DNA of 64,000 bases from Candidatus Nitrosotenuis aquarius (GCF_002787055.1 NZ_CP024808.1:646328-710327); one strand, 5' to 3'. Shown: positions 43,445 to 51,549, counted from the first letter of the stretch. The notes: generated by a model from the letters alone, not told the origin. Program-made: numbers and translations.

Positions 43445-44299
43445 ATGGGACTCTTTAGGCGAAAAAAGGAAGAAGAAACTACAACAGAAACACAAGAGAT
43501 TACACCAGAGCCAGTACAAGTAAAGAGCCCAGAAGAAATCCAAAAGGAAAGAATTGCGGCCGAGCTTGAACAGCTAAACCTAGAATTGCAGTCAAAGACA
43601 GAGCACCTCAGGTCAGTGTCTGAAAAACTTGACAAGGTGAAAGCAGAATATGATGATATAGTCAGCACCGTGATGGCGTCAAAAAAAGAGGCAAACGAGA
43701 AAAAGTCAGAGATGGACGCCCACCGAGTCCAGTACCAGCAGCTACTCAAGCAAATAGATGCAGCCAAGCTTGAACTGGAATCGACAAAAAGGCAGGCGGA
43801 GGAAAACAAGGCCCTCCTATCAGAGGCAAACAGGACCAAGACCGACTTGGAAATAGCAAGAACTGAATACCAAAAGTACAAAACCGAAACAGACGAGATT
43901 AAGAAAAACCTGGATTCGGTTCAAAAATCATACGAATCCAGCAGAAAGGCCCAAGAGGCAGCAAACCAAGAGCTGCTTGAGACAAACCACCGCCTGGAAT
44001 CTGCCAGAATAGAAATAGAACAGATGCGAGCGGAATCCGAGTCAAAGAAAAAAGAAATAGAAAATGCAAAGCGCGAGCTCAAATTCATTGAAAATCAGAT
44101 GGCAAACGCAGGCGAGCGGGCAGACCAAAAAAGCGTAGTAGCTGCGGCCAGCTCTGTTGTATCATCGCTTAACGCAAAAATCCAGGCAATGCAAAAGGAA
44201 ATGGAGATAATCAAGACCACACTGCAGCGAGAGCGAATAGAGCACAAGCAGGTAAAGGACCAGCTTGATGAAATACTAAAAAAGAAAAACCTAGCGTAG
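43445..44299 (+). CDS. Long coiled-coil protein
   Basis: The 284-residue protein has an N-terminal basic patch (L-F-R-R-K-K) followed by an acidic, Thr/Glu/Pro-rich linker and a continuous coiled coil from about residue 30 to 280, with heptads of L, K, E and Q. The short F-R-R-K-K amphipathic start may touch membrane. It looks like a cytoskeletal or scaffold element; it is not recognisably CdvA, SMC or ScpA. A conserved S-V-V-A-A-A-S-S-V-V-S-S-L segment (about 225-240) interrupts the coil. It ends 9 bases into the convergent AN1 gene. Confidence 0.72.
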   Translation: MGLFRRKKEEETTTETQEITPEPVQVKSPEEIQKERIAAELEQLNLELQSKTEHLRSVSEKLDKVKAEYDDIVSTVMASKKEANEKKSEMDAHRVQYQQLLKQIDAAKLELESTKRQAEENKALLSEANRTKTDLEIARTEYQKYKTETDEIKKNLDSVQKSYESSRKAQEAANQELLETNHRLESARIEIEQMRAESESKKKEIENAKRELKFIENQMANAGERADQKSVVAAASSVVSSLNAKIQAMQKEMEIIKTTLQRERIEHKQVKDQLDEILKKKNLA

Positions 44300-44824
44300 C
44301 TGCTTTAGAATCTCTTTTTTGATAAACAAAAACTCCTCATCGGATAGTGTTCCGGTGTCCTTGAGCACTGCAAGCTTTGCAAGCTGATCCACAATATTGT
44401 CCTTGCTTGGAGGAGATGGAACCGGTGTTGCAATCGGGTCTTCCTTTTTGACTGGGATGGATTGAGGGTGAAATTGCGGGGATTTTCCTACCTCTTCAAG
44501 ATAGGTGTGTCCAGAGCAGCCAACTATTTGCATATGCTGGACTAGCTCCTCTCCTGCAAATTCGATTAGAGATCCGCTAGAGGATCTGTAACCACACATA
44601 TCGCATACCACAAAGAACTGGCCTGAGGCAAGGTTGGGGATTGTGTCTGCGTCAGTTTTGCGCACATATTCTGCATATCGTGTCTTTCCGCACTGGTGAT
44701 TCTCTGTTTTGATGTGCTCATCACAGAATTTGAATCCGCAGTAGCTGCACTTTGCCGGCACCTTGTGGGCGTCTCCGCAAAATATGCAGGTATTTGCTTT
44801 AGTCTTGGGTTGCGATAGGCTCAA
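44291..44824 (-). CDS. AN1-type zinc finger protein with C-terminal SHOCT domain
   Basis: The 177-residue protein starts with an AN1-type finger (C-I-F-C-G ... C-S-Y-C-G-F-K-F-C-D-E-H ... H-Q-C), the domain common in eukaryotic stress-response and ubiquitin-linked proteins. A second C-D-M-C-G ... C-S-G-H zinc region follows (about 75-105), then a Pro-rich linker and a SHOCT helix (L-A-K-L-A-V-L-K-D-T-G-T-L-S-D-E-E-F). SHOCT is a short oligomerisation domain. The combination suggests an adaptor in a protein-quality or stress complex; this is inference. Confidence 0.82.
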   Translation of the reverse strand: MSLSQPKTKANTCIFCGDAHKVPAKCSYCGFKFCDEHIKTENHQCGKTRYAEYVRKTDADTIPNLASGQFFVVCDMCGYRSSSGSLIEFAGEELVQHMQIVGCSGHTYLEEVGKSPQFHPQSIPVKKEDPIATPVPSPPSKDNIVDQLAKLAVLKDTGTLSDEEFLFIKKEILKQLR

Positions 44825-44919
44825 TCCTGGCCAAAAATCCAGCGGATTATTAAAAAGGAGTAGCTCGTCTGGGGCAAAATTCGGCTTTGTTTTTATGCAA
44901 AGACGGGCAAATACCAGTC

Positions 44920-45057
44920 ATGTCGGCACTGGGCAAAATGGGCAAGGCCTTTGCGTTTGTTGTAATAGGAATCGTCACAATAATCGTAGGCGCATTTATG
45001 ATTCGGGGAACAATGCACATGTGGGACAAGCCCAAGGACGACCCAAAGGACAAATAA
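44920..45057 (+). CDS. Small single-helix membrane protein (45 residues)
   Basis: ATG 44920 opens a 45-residue frame with one clear membrane helix (about 10-30), flanked by K/G on the N side and a charged W-D-K-P-K-D-D-P-K-D-K tail on the C side. It is divergent from the AN1 gene, 95 bases away, and 20 bases before the next small gene, suggesting a two-gene transcript. No family is recognised. Confidence 0.6.
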   Translation: MSALGKMGKAFAFVVIGIVTIIVGAFMIRGTMHMWDKPKDDPKDK

Positions 45058-45077
45058 CACATTTTGGCTATGATATC

Positions 45078-45251
45078 ATGGTAGGCCCGCGCGACGGAGG
45101 ATTTGGCTTTGACCAGTCCAAAAAATACACCGAAGTTGAGAATCTTGAGCAGATCTGTGTCCAGTGCCAGGCAGGCCAGCACGCAAAATGCTTGGCAAAG
45201 GCAAAGCAGATTCCCAATTGCGAGTGCGAGCACTGTATCGTCTTTGGATAG
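45078..45251 (+). CDS. Small cysteine-rich protein (57 residues)
   Basis: ATG 45078 gives a 57-residue protein with an acidic N-terminal half and a C-terminal metal-binding pattern: C-V-Q-C, then C-L, C-E-C and H-C. This could be a zinc or Fe-S mini-protein. The frame extends far upstream, but that part is antisense to the AN1 gene and overlaps the 45-residue protein, so I use the internal ATG. Confidence 0.65.
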   Translation: MVGPRDGGFGFDQSKKYTEVENLEQICVQCQAGQHAKCLAKAKQIPNCECEHCIVFG

Positions 45252-45355
45252 TGTGTTCAGTTAGTACAACATCTCTTTGAAATAAAATCACACCATACAC
45301 AGGATACGCTGAGCAAATAGAGCGGCCATCTGTGCTAGACTTTTTGGGTGGCAGC

Positions 45356-45856
45356 TCAGCTACTAATTTCTGCAGAGCCAAACAATACAGAGAACTGCTT
45401 GCACCAGATCAGTGCAGTGTTGTATTTTGTCAAATCAGTTCCCTCTGGAATCTCGTAGTTTTGGTTTCCAATGTTTGCTTTCAGCTCACCCAGGCTGACA
45501 TAGTCTTGTGCTGTGTCATCAGTTGCCAAATACACATACAGGTCCGGACCGTTGGTCGACTTGAAATCTTCCAGTCGAAGCAGTTGCTGTCCGTCTGCCA
45601 GCTTGAGCACCTTTGCTTGTCCTTCCGCGTTGTGGATTCCGTCGTTTACTCCTATGAATTGTCCGGATGCAATTAGCACTGGTTCTTCAATAGTAGAGGT
45701 TGTCGTGCCATCGGTTGTAGTTATCGTGCTGGTAATTTCCGGAATTGGCTCATCCGTGGTAACGTCAAAGAACAATGGCGCACCAGTGTATGTGGCAACT
45801 GGAATTATTACGGCAATTATTATCCCTATGATTATTTTTTTGTTCAACGCTATCAC
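45356..45856 (-). CDS. Membrane-anchored DM13 domain protein
   Basis: The 166-residue protein has an N-terminal helix (about 7-25) then a Thr-rich linker and a DM13 domain (about 60-166): G-Q-F-I-G-V-N-D-G-I-H-N-A-E-G, L-R-L-E-D-F-K-S-T-N-G-P-D-L-Y-V-Y-L, and the family's conserved Cys in A-L-I-W-C-K-Q-F. DM13 is thought to act in redox or electron-transfer settings outside the membrane; the Cys is the proposed functional residue. It is located on the outer side of the membrane. A second DM13 protein is encoded nearby at 46559. Confidence 0.88.
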   Translation of the reverse strand: MIALNKKIIIGIIIAVIIPVATYTGAPLFFDVTTDEPIPEITSTITTTDGTTTSTIEEPVLIASGQFIGVNDGIHNAEGQAKVLKLADGQQLLRLEDFKSTNGPDLYVYLATDDTAQDYVSLGELKANIGNQNYEIPEGTDLTKYNTALIWCKQFSVLFGSAEISS

Positions 45857-46037
45857 TAATATCAGATTGTATTAAAGAAATGTTCCAAATTCATTCCAAA
45901 TTTTGGGCTCCGATTCACTGAATCCGATCATCTTTGATCAAGTCTCTAACTCTTCGTCATCGCCCGATCATGTGTAGAAAATGCAAGTTAAGAGTCTGCT
46001 GGAATGAATTAAAAGCAAAGACAGAACAATCACACCC

Positions 46038-46562
46038 ATGGAAAAAGAAGAGCTGCGACATCTAATAGTCCAAGAACTGGAAAAGATTCGCACCCACAAG
46101 ACTCACCTAGGACAAGGATGTGCTGCATGCCACGTCATGTTTTCACTCAAAAACACACTGAACAGCTCAGAGCAGGACTGTGCAGATTTGGTTTCCCAGA
46201 CATTATCAGAAGATTCCAAGCTAAACGAGGAGTTTATCGAAACTGTAGAGCAAATCCACATGATAGAGCGAGGCCTCGGTGGCGCATTTGCCATGCGAGA
46301 GCGTGAATCAAAGGACTCGTATTTGGATGCATATTTTGCAAATGTACTGGACGAGCTTGGGTCAGATCTTGCGCAATATTCATCAGAGATTTTGCTTCGC
46401 AAGATTCTCCTGGCATATCTGTCATTGTATATTGCCCAGACAATTGGCGTTGACTATCACGCAGCAACGGAAGAACTGTATTACATTTTGCGCAAAAACG
46501 AAAAGAAAAACATCCAGCTTGATGAGTTTATTGACAAACTACAAGACCGGATAAGGCGCTAG
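46038..46562 (+). CDS. Uncharacterised helical protein
   Basis: The 174-residue product is predicted mostly helical and acidic, with no signal or membrane helix. C-A-A-C-H near residue 28 looks like a haem c site but the protein has no export signal, so covalent haem is unlikely; zinc or redox use of the Cys pair is possible. No family is recognised. The 181 bases upstream show only an A/T-rich promoter region. It converges with the DM13 gene at 46559 with a four-base overlap. Confidence 0.72.
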   Translation: MEKEELRHLIVQELEKIRTHKTHLGQGCAACHVMFSLKNTLNSSEQDCADLVSQTLSEDSKLNEEFIETVEQIHMIERGLGGAFAMRERESKDSYLDAYFANVLDELGSDLAQYSSEILLRKILLAYLSLYIAQTIGVDYHAATEELYYILRKNEKKNIQLDEFIDKLQDRIRR

Positions 46563-47182
46563 CCTTCAGGCTTGACAAACTTGGCATAGCCATAGTATAG
46601 ATCAAACGGCTTGCTGTAAATGACCAGAGTATTGTATGTGTCGTGGTCTATTCCTGAAATGTCATAGTTTTGGTCCCCCTGTGATGCACGTAGTGGGCCG
46701 ATTTCTATTCCCGTTTCTATTGTGCCATCTTTGGTCAGGTATAGTTTTTGATCAATTCCGCTTGCTATCCCAAAGTCCTGCAGTCTCAGAAACGTGGTTT
46801 TGCCAGAGACATAGACAGCTGCCTGCCCGCCTGCATCATACCCCTTTACACCGCTTACCGGGGTAAGCTTGATCATGCGAAGCTCAGATGATCCAGAGAT
46901 TTCTGTCATGATGTCTTTGCTTTCTGCTGCAAAGCTTGGCCTCTCCCTTGCCTCTTCCAGTATGAGATTTCTTGTACTAGATGGCATTGTTTGTATCAGA
47001 AACGACTTTTCATCCTCGTCTAGCCCAATGAATTTTTCATATGTCAGATCTGGCCGTATGTCAGACAATGCCATACCAAGCTTGTTTTGTTGTTTTGGCT
47101 GCACATAGGACGCCGCCACAACATAATACGAGCCTATCAGAAACGTTCCAATTATTACAGATATGGTGACTGTCCTGAGCAT
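46559..47182 (-). CDS. Membrane-anchored DM13-type protein lacking the conserved cysteine
   Basis: From the ATG ending at 47182 the protein has 207 residues: an N-terminal helix (about 3-22), a 65-residue helical spacer and a DM13-like domain (about 105-205) with L-R-L-Q-D-F-G-I-A-S-G, Y-L-T-K-D-G-T and Y-N-T-L-V-I-Y-S-K-P-F. The conserved DM13 Cys (compare W-C-K-Q-F in the 45356 protein) is Ser here. The start lies one base from the stop of the membrane gene at 47184, so it is the last gene of a three-gene operon. Confidence 0.78.
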   Translation of the reverse strand: MLRTVTISVIIGTFLIGSYYVVAASYVQPKQQNKLGMALSDIRPDLTYEKFIGLDEDEKSFLIQTMPSSTRNLILEEARERPSFAAESKDIMTEISGSSELRMIKLTPVSGVKGYDAGGQAAVYVSGKTTFLRLQDFGIASGIDQKLYLTKDGTIETGIEIGPLRASQGDQNYDISGIDHDTYNTLVIYSKPFDLYYGYAKFVKPEG

Positions 47183-47183
47183 T

Positions 47184-47732
47184 TTATGCCTCCCTAGATA
47201 GTGTGAATTTTGATTTTGATTCCACCTGGACTGCAATCGCAAAGAACGCACCCATCACAACCCCAAACACAATGTGCAGCTCAAGTGAGCTTATCATGAT
47301 AAGACTAGAATTTGCAAGCAAGACGCCGGACTCGCCAACCATTACACTTGATTGTATGATTGGCATTATGACAAAAAGACTGATTGGCACAAAAAACACT
47401 CCAAAGACTACAAGCCCTGTTGTGATTCCTGCTACTGCGCCCTTTTTGATGGAATAAATGTACATCTTTTTGTGCATCCCAGAGCCCAGGCCAAAAACCG
47501 TACCCATTAGGCACGCAGTAAGCATGTGCGATACCATCCCTATTAGCGTGGCCTCAAGGCCTGATGAGCCGACTGCCAGACCCACAATTTTGTAAAAAGA
47601 GCCCTGGGCAGCACCCAGTGATAGATCGATTACGAAAATGCTCACAAAAATCGCAAATCCGCCGACAAGCCCCGCTACGCAGCCAATCTGTGCCCTCTTT
47701 CTCAGAGAGACGGCAGGATCAAAACTGATCAT
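47184..47732 (-). CDS. Five-helix membrane protein, paralog of the adjacent upstream gene
   Basis: The 182-residue protein is almost entirely hydrophobic with about five helices. Alignment by eye with the 210-residue upstream product shows shared blocks: C-V/I-A-G-L-V-G-G-F-A, F-Y-K-I/V-V-G, S/A-H-M-L-T-A, F-F-x-P-I/V-S-L-F and a last-helix L-H-I/V-x-x-G-x-x-M-G. Two histidines are thus conserved inside helices, which could hold a metal or haem. Its start overlaps the upstream stop by four bases. The function is unknown. Confidence 0.75.
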   Translation of the reverse strand: MISFDPAVSLRKRAQIGCVAGLVGGFAIFVSIFVIDLSLGAAQGSFYKIVGLAVGSSGLEATLIGMVSHMLTACLMGTVFGLGSGMHKKMYIYSIKKGAVAGITTGLVVFGVFFVPISLFVIMPIIQSSVMVGESGVLLANSSLIMISSLELHIVFGVVMGAFFAIAVQVESKSKFTLSREA

Positions 47733-48361
47733 GTCGATGGCCAGTGTTCACTCTCTGTTTTTTCCCATTTTGATTTTTCTTCTTTCTTTGTTTTCCCTTT
47801 CATAGAATAATCCTCATAGAGCATAAACGATGCAAACAGGCCCATTATGCTTCCATACAGAACGTGCAAGATGAGCGCACCCCACATTATCTGGTCAGAT
47901 GTTCCCATCAGAATTTGCGCAATTTGCAGTTGCTCTGATGTCACCATGGAATTTCCTATCACCTGATCAGACAGCATTGGGAACATCAAAAATAAAGACA
48001 CCGGCATGAAAAATATTGCAAAGACCTGGATTCCTGTGACTCCGCCTGCGATTATTCCCTTTGCAACTCCGGTGATTTGCAGTAACCTATGCATCGTAGA
48101 GCAGATGCAGAAAATTGCCCCAATCAGTGCCGCAGTCAGCATGTGTGCAAAAAATCCAAATATTATTGCAGGCAGTCCATCTAGGCCTACAAGCATTCCA
48201 ACAACCTTGTAGAACGTTCCAAACGGAACTCCCACGTCAACGTCAATCCAGAAAAACGAGCTGAAAAGCGCAAATCCACCTACTAGTCCAGCAATACATC
48301 CTGTTTTTGCCATTCGATAGATTTCTGCACCGCTAGTCAATCTCATCACCGAAAGGAACAT
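47729..48361 (-). CDS. Five-helix membrane protein, first gene of the DM13 operon
   Basis: The 210-residue protein is the longer paralog of the 47184 product, with the same intramembrane H-M-L-T-A and L-H-V-L-Y-G histidines and a 35-residue, highly charged cytosolic tail (K-G-K-T-K-K-E-E-K). The start may be the ATG ending at 48361 or the one 15 bases later (48346). A structured intergenic element lies about 127 bases upstream, possibly in its leader. The gene pair probably arose by tandem duplication. Confidence 0.72.
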   Translation of the reverse strand: MFLSVMRLTSGAEIYRMAKTGCIAGLVGGFALFSSFFWIDVDVGVPFGTFYKVVGMLVGLDGLPAIIFGFFAHMLTAALIGAIFCICSTMHRLLQITGVAKGIIAGGVTGIQVFAIFFMPVSLFLMFPMLSDQVIGNSMVTSEQLQIAQILMGTSDQIMWGALILHVLYGSIMGLFASFMLYEDYSMKGKTKKEEKSKWEKTESEHWPST

Positions 48362-48662
48362 GACAAACGCATGCGCTTTTCAACGGCATTATATTACATC
48401 AAACAAATATAATCATCATCATTTGAATTATGAAAATTTGTTTAATTCATATTCATCATGACTGAAAATTCATTTAGATAAAATTTCAGGATAGTATCGC
48501 AAGCAGTGCAATGAAACTTGGTTTCACGCCACAGACCCGGTACGAGCGCATCAGTGTTTGCCTGATACTACCCTTGTTAATGCAATCCCATCCAAGAACA
48601 ATAAAGATGATCACGTCTGATCTAAACATTTGTCATATTACAAATCAAAAAACAAACAGGTG
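48362..48662. other. Gene-free interval containing a stable branched hairpin
   Basis: This 301-base gap holds no credible coding frame. It is A/T-rich apart from a GC-richer section at 48488-48573, which is described separately as a possible structured RNA. Promoter elements of the minus-strand operon starting at 48361 should lie here. Confidence 0.6.
48488..48573. ncRNA. Candidate structured RNA or leader element
   Basis: The ends of this segment pair as a long imperfect stem (48489-48508 with 48552-48573), about 17 pairs with one A bulge, one two-base bulge and one G-G mismatch. The loop contains a perfect 6-bp hairpin TGAAAC-TTG-GTTTCA at 48512-48526. Either strand could be transcribed; on the minus strand it would be in the leader of the five-helix/DM13 operon. 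It matches no RNA family I recognise. Confidence 0.45.
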
Positions 48663-49457
48663 TTAAGGCTTGCCAAAGAGCGTCTTCTGCCTTTTGTCGG
48701 CAAATGACAGCCCCTCCATCCCCAACAACAGCCTAAGCTTGTTTGCAGTCACAGGGCCAAAGCCTTCGTATCGATTGTTTGCCATTATTACTGCATAGGA
48801 AATCTTGTCTTGGATCTGCTGTATTTTTTCAATCCAGGACTTCATTTGTGCTGTCCTGTCTTTTTGCAGCTTGCCAAAGTCTTTTTCCTGAATGGTTCTG
48901 TCACCAATTAATCTCAAATAGACAAAGTCAGACGTCAGTGGCGCCGTGTTTTGTATTCCTGCAACGTCACTCCAGACAAGGCAGATCTTCTTGTCAGTGA
49001 GATATCGTATTGCAGAGTCTGAAAACCAGGATTGGTGTCTTCCCTCTATGACATAATTATTCTCTGGAAAATACGACTGCAGCTGTTCCAGCTTTGGCCT
49101 TACCTCTTCAAATGACAACGATGGTGGAAGCTGCACCACGGACAGGAGAAATTTTGTGCCAAGGAATTTCATTGATTGTAAAAACTGCTCTAGATGCGGC
49201 GAGGGATTTGCCAGCCTGTTATCATGTGTTATAATTTGCGGGAGCTTGGCCGTGAACTTGAAGTGGTTTGGTGTCTCCGAGTTCCATTTTTTCACCATCA
49301 TATCACTTGGTATTGCATAAAATGTCGAGTTTACCTCGGTTACATCAAAAATCGAAGAATAATGCCTCAGAAAATCCGACCTAGGCAGATTTTTTGGGTA
49401 AAACGGTCCCTGCCAACCATCATAGCCCCATCCAGTGCAGCCGACATTGACTAGCAT
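48663..49457 (-). CDS. DUF72 family protein (YecE-like)
   Basis: The 264-residue protein is a DUF72 TIM barrel: V-G-C-T-G-W-G-Y at the N-terminus, E-V-N-S-T-F-Y-A-I-P near residue 40, F-x-F-T-A-K-L-P near 68, E-G-R-H-Q-S-W near 137, and V-Y-L-R-L-I-G-D-R near 180. The biochemical function is unknown; structures resemble endonuclease IV-like barrels. Its ATG overlaps the TAA of the J-domain gene by one base, indicating coupled translation. Confidence 0.9.
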   Translation of the reverse strand: MLVNVGCTGWGYDGWQGPFYPKNLPRSDFLRHYSSIFDVTEVNSTFYAIPSDMMVKKWNSETPNHFKFTAKLPQIITHDNRLANPSPHLEQFLQSMKFLGTKFLLSVVQLPPSLSFEEVRPKLEQLQSYFPENNYVIEGRHQSWFSDSAIRYLTDKKICLVWSDVAGIQNTAPLTSDFVYLRLIGDRTIQEKDFGKLQKDRTAQMKSWIEKIQQIQDKISYAVIMANNRYEGFGPVTANKLRLLLGMEGLSFADKRQKTLFGKP

Positions 49458-50566
49458 TATTTTTTCTTGAACAGTCCAAAGCCGAACCTAGAGCCTGGCT
49501 GTTTTTCTTTTTTGCCGAGACTGTCAAGGGTTTCATATGTGATTTGCCTGCCGTTTCCCACCATGTTTGATGTCTTTAGCTCGCGGAACTTGAATCGCTT
49601 GCCGTTTTCCAAGACTATGGTTGCATCATCAGATAGCGCAAAGCCGGAACCCTCGTCATGAAATGTCATAGAGCCTCCTTGCAGTAGGGTAATTTCGCAG
49701 TTATAGTTCATTGTCGTTCCAAACATTATGAGGTGCTTTGCTCGGACCTTGACATTGTTTATCAGGTTATTTACCACTACGGTGTCTGCATCCAAGAATA
49801 CGGTTTCCCTTGCGTTTGATATTACGACTTTGCCCCTTGGTGCGCGCAGCTCCGTGAAATGCTCTTTTGTTATGTATAGCCCGACTCTGCCCTGAGGGTC
49901 CTGCATTGTTTCCTTGATGCCGGTGACATTGCCCACCAGAATGTCGCCGTTTTCTGCAGTTATTTTGACTCCGTGCTCGATAATGAAATTATTTTTTAGA
50001 GGATCAACTAGGACAAAGTTTCCGTTTGTTATTGTTATTCTGGTTTTGTTCTCTTCGGCATATGCAAAATACGGGCTGGTTATACTACCAGACATGTTAA
50101 TCGTTCCAGCATATGTGAGTGTGCCTGCCCAGATTTTTCCCTTGATTGATAGATCCCCTGTCTTTTCTCGCGCAAACTCTACTTCGCCCAATTCTTTTGA
50201 GCCAAACAACCTAGAGCCTGCCGCATTGTCGCGTTGCAGTAATGCAACCCAGTCCTGGGCTGCCTTCATCTCTCGCGCCACATCGCCTGATAAAACCAAG
50301 TTTCGCCTCTTTCTTTCCTCCTCGGAGTCACCCGTGTAGACCTTGGCTTTTTTGAGCCTTTCATCTTCCGTATCAGGATAGGCTTTTCCTGCCTTGAGGT
50401 CCTCGTATGCCTGGATGATTTTTTTGACAATCTCCTCGTCCCCGCCTCTGTCGGAGTGGTGGTCTAGGATAAGCTTGCGAAATGCATCCCGGATTTCTCT
50501 TTGAGTTGCGCTGGGCTTTAGCCCCAAGATATCATAATTGCTTTCAACCAAACTATTCTGTATCAA
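49457..50566 (-). CDS. J-domain protein fused to a beta-helical domain
   Basis: Of 369 residues, about 8-60 form a J domain (N-Y-D-I-L-G-L-K-P-S-A-T-Q-R-E-I-R-D-A-F-R-K-L) whose HPD loop reads H-H-S-D-R-G-G, with Ser replacing the key Pro. A charged linker and a large beta-rich domain follow (about 115-345), with repeating V-x-I-x-N/G strands such as I-T-N-G-N-F-V-L-V, N-G-D-I-L-V-G-N and G-K-V-V-I-S-N-A, suggesting a bactofilin-like or other beta-solenoid fold. The C-terminus is basic. Any DnaK stimulation by the altered loop is doubtful. Confidence 0.8.
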   Translation of the reverse strand: MIQNSLVESNYDILGLKPSATQREIRDAFRKLILDHHSDRGGDEEIVKKIIQAYEDLKAGKAYPDTEDERLKKAKVYTGDSEEERKRRNLVLSGDVAREMKAAQDWVALLQRDNAAGSRLFGSKELGEVEFAREKTGDLSIKGKIWAGTLTYAGTINMSGSITSPYFAYAEENKTRITITNGNFVLVDPLKNNFIIEHGVKITAENGDILVGNVTGIKETMQDPQGRVGLYITKEHFTELRAPRGKVVISNARETVFLDADTVVVNNLINNVKVRAKHLIMFGTTMNYNCEITLLQGGSMTFHDEGSGFALSDDATIVLENGKRFKFRELKTSNMVGNGRQITYETLDSLGKKEKQPGSRFGFGLFKKK

Positions 50567-50592
50567 TATACTATGATTATGTATTTTTTGAG

Positions 50593-51549
50593 CTAGCCCT
50601 TCATCCCATAGCCGACTAGAACAGAATAGCAGCCTAGGCCGCAGTCCTCACAGATTGGCTTCATAGAGTCGCTTTCTGCGCTGCCAATGCAACATGGTCG
50701 CTTTTCTCTTCCCATATGATCCACGGAAAGAATCGCCCAAGTGGGACAGTCAACTGGTACAGTTCCCCGGCCTCCCCAGTTCTTCTTCATTAGTTCCAGC
50801 TGGCTGGGCGGGTTTATGATATAGTCGCGGTATTTGTCCCGCATTGCAAGTATACCATCAATGACTTTAGTTCTCTCTGGGCCAAACGGCATCCACAGCG
50901 GATCGCCCTTTGCAAACGGGGTGTGGAACTGGAAGCCTATTTTATTTGAATATGGGCGCCACTCCTCTATGACATCTGGTATAGTATGATAGTTTTGCGA
51001 GTTTATCGTCATTGTAATCCAAATGTCCTTGTATGCCTTTGGCCCGTTTTGCTGGATGTAATCCAGGACATTCTTTTTTGTGGTTTGGTGCGCCATGTCA
51101 CCTCTAATCTTGTTGTGTATGTCTTGCGTTCCGTCAATTGAAATCCAGTAAAAATAGATCTTGTCGTATTTTTTTAGCGGCCTAGTGCCGTTTGTGACAA
51201 GGCAGACTCGCTTTGGAAACTCGTTTATGAACAATTCCACTACGTCCGGCCGCAGTGTCGGCTCGCCTCCAACCAAGGTAATGATAAAGACGTGGTTTTT
51301 CTTGAATTTTTTTTCAATTATTTCTTTCCACTGGTCTAGCGTGAGCTCCTCGTTTTCCTTTCTGTTTAGCCACCAGTAGCAGTGCGTGCAGTGAAGGTTG
51401 CAGACGTTGATTATATCTGCCGAGCCGTAAAGCGGGCTTTTTTTGCCAAAGAGTCGGTATCCGGCAAACTTGGTCAGTATATGAAAATAGCACGGGGCCT
51501 CTTGTAGTATTTGTTTAGGTCCTCTTCCCATTATCTCCATGATATCCAC
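50593..51549 (-). CDS. Radical SAM protein of the MoaA/SPASM-like type
   Basis: The 318-residue protein has the radical SAM motif C-N-L-H-C-T-H-C-Y-W-W (around residues 51-58) and G-G-E-P-T-L-R for SAM binding. The last 70 residues contain Cys groups (P-V-D-C, R-P-C-C-I-G, C-E-D-C-G-L-G-C) that could hold a second Fe-S cluster, as in HpnH/MoaA-type enzymes. The substrate is not evident. A nearby ATG ending at 51540 is an alternative start. No obvious partner gene lies next to it. Confidence 0.85.
   Translation of the reverse strand: MDIMEIMGRGPKQILQEAPCYFHILTKFAGYRLFGKKSPLYGSADIINVCNLHCTHCYWWLNRKENEELTLDQWKEIIEKKFKKNHVFIITLVGGEPTLRPDVVELFINEFPKRVCLVTNGTRPLKKYDKIYFYWISIDGTQDIHNKIRGDMAHQTTKKNVLDYIQQNGPKAYKDIWITMTINSQNYHTIPDVIEEWRPYSNKIGFQFHTPFAKGDPLWMPFGPERTKVIDGILAMRDKYRDYIINPPSQLELMKKNWGGRGTVPVDCPTWAILSVDHMGREKRPCCIGSAESDSMKPICEDCGLGCYSVLVGYGMKG

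Noticed and set aside
44763-45077. 162-codon plus-strand frame as one gene ending at 45251
   Set aside because: The first 100 codons are antisense to the AN1 gene and overlap the 45-residue membrane protein frame. Only the part from ATG 45078 looks real.
46118-46135. C-A-A-C-H as a cytochrome c haem site
   Set aside because: The protein has no signal peptide or membrane anchor, so it would not meet the haem-attachment machinery; a chance match or metal site is more likely.
48400-48475. C/D box guide RNA suggested by TGATGATGA and CTGA-like boxes
   Set aside because: The boxes are not in a C-D'-C'-D order with proper spacing, and the sequence is simple AT-rich DNA.
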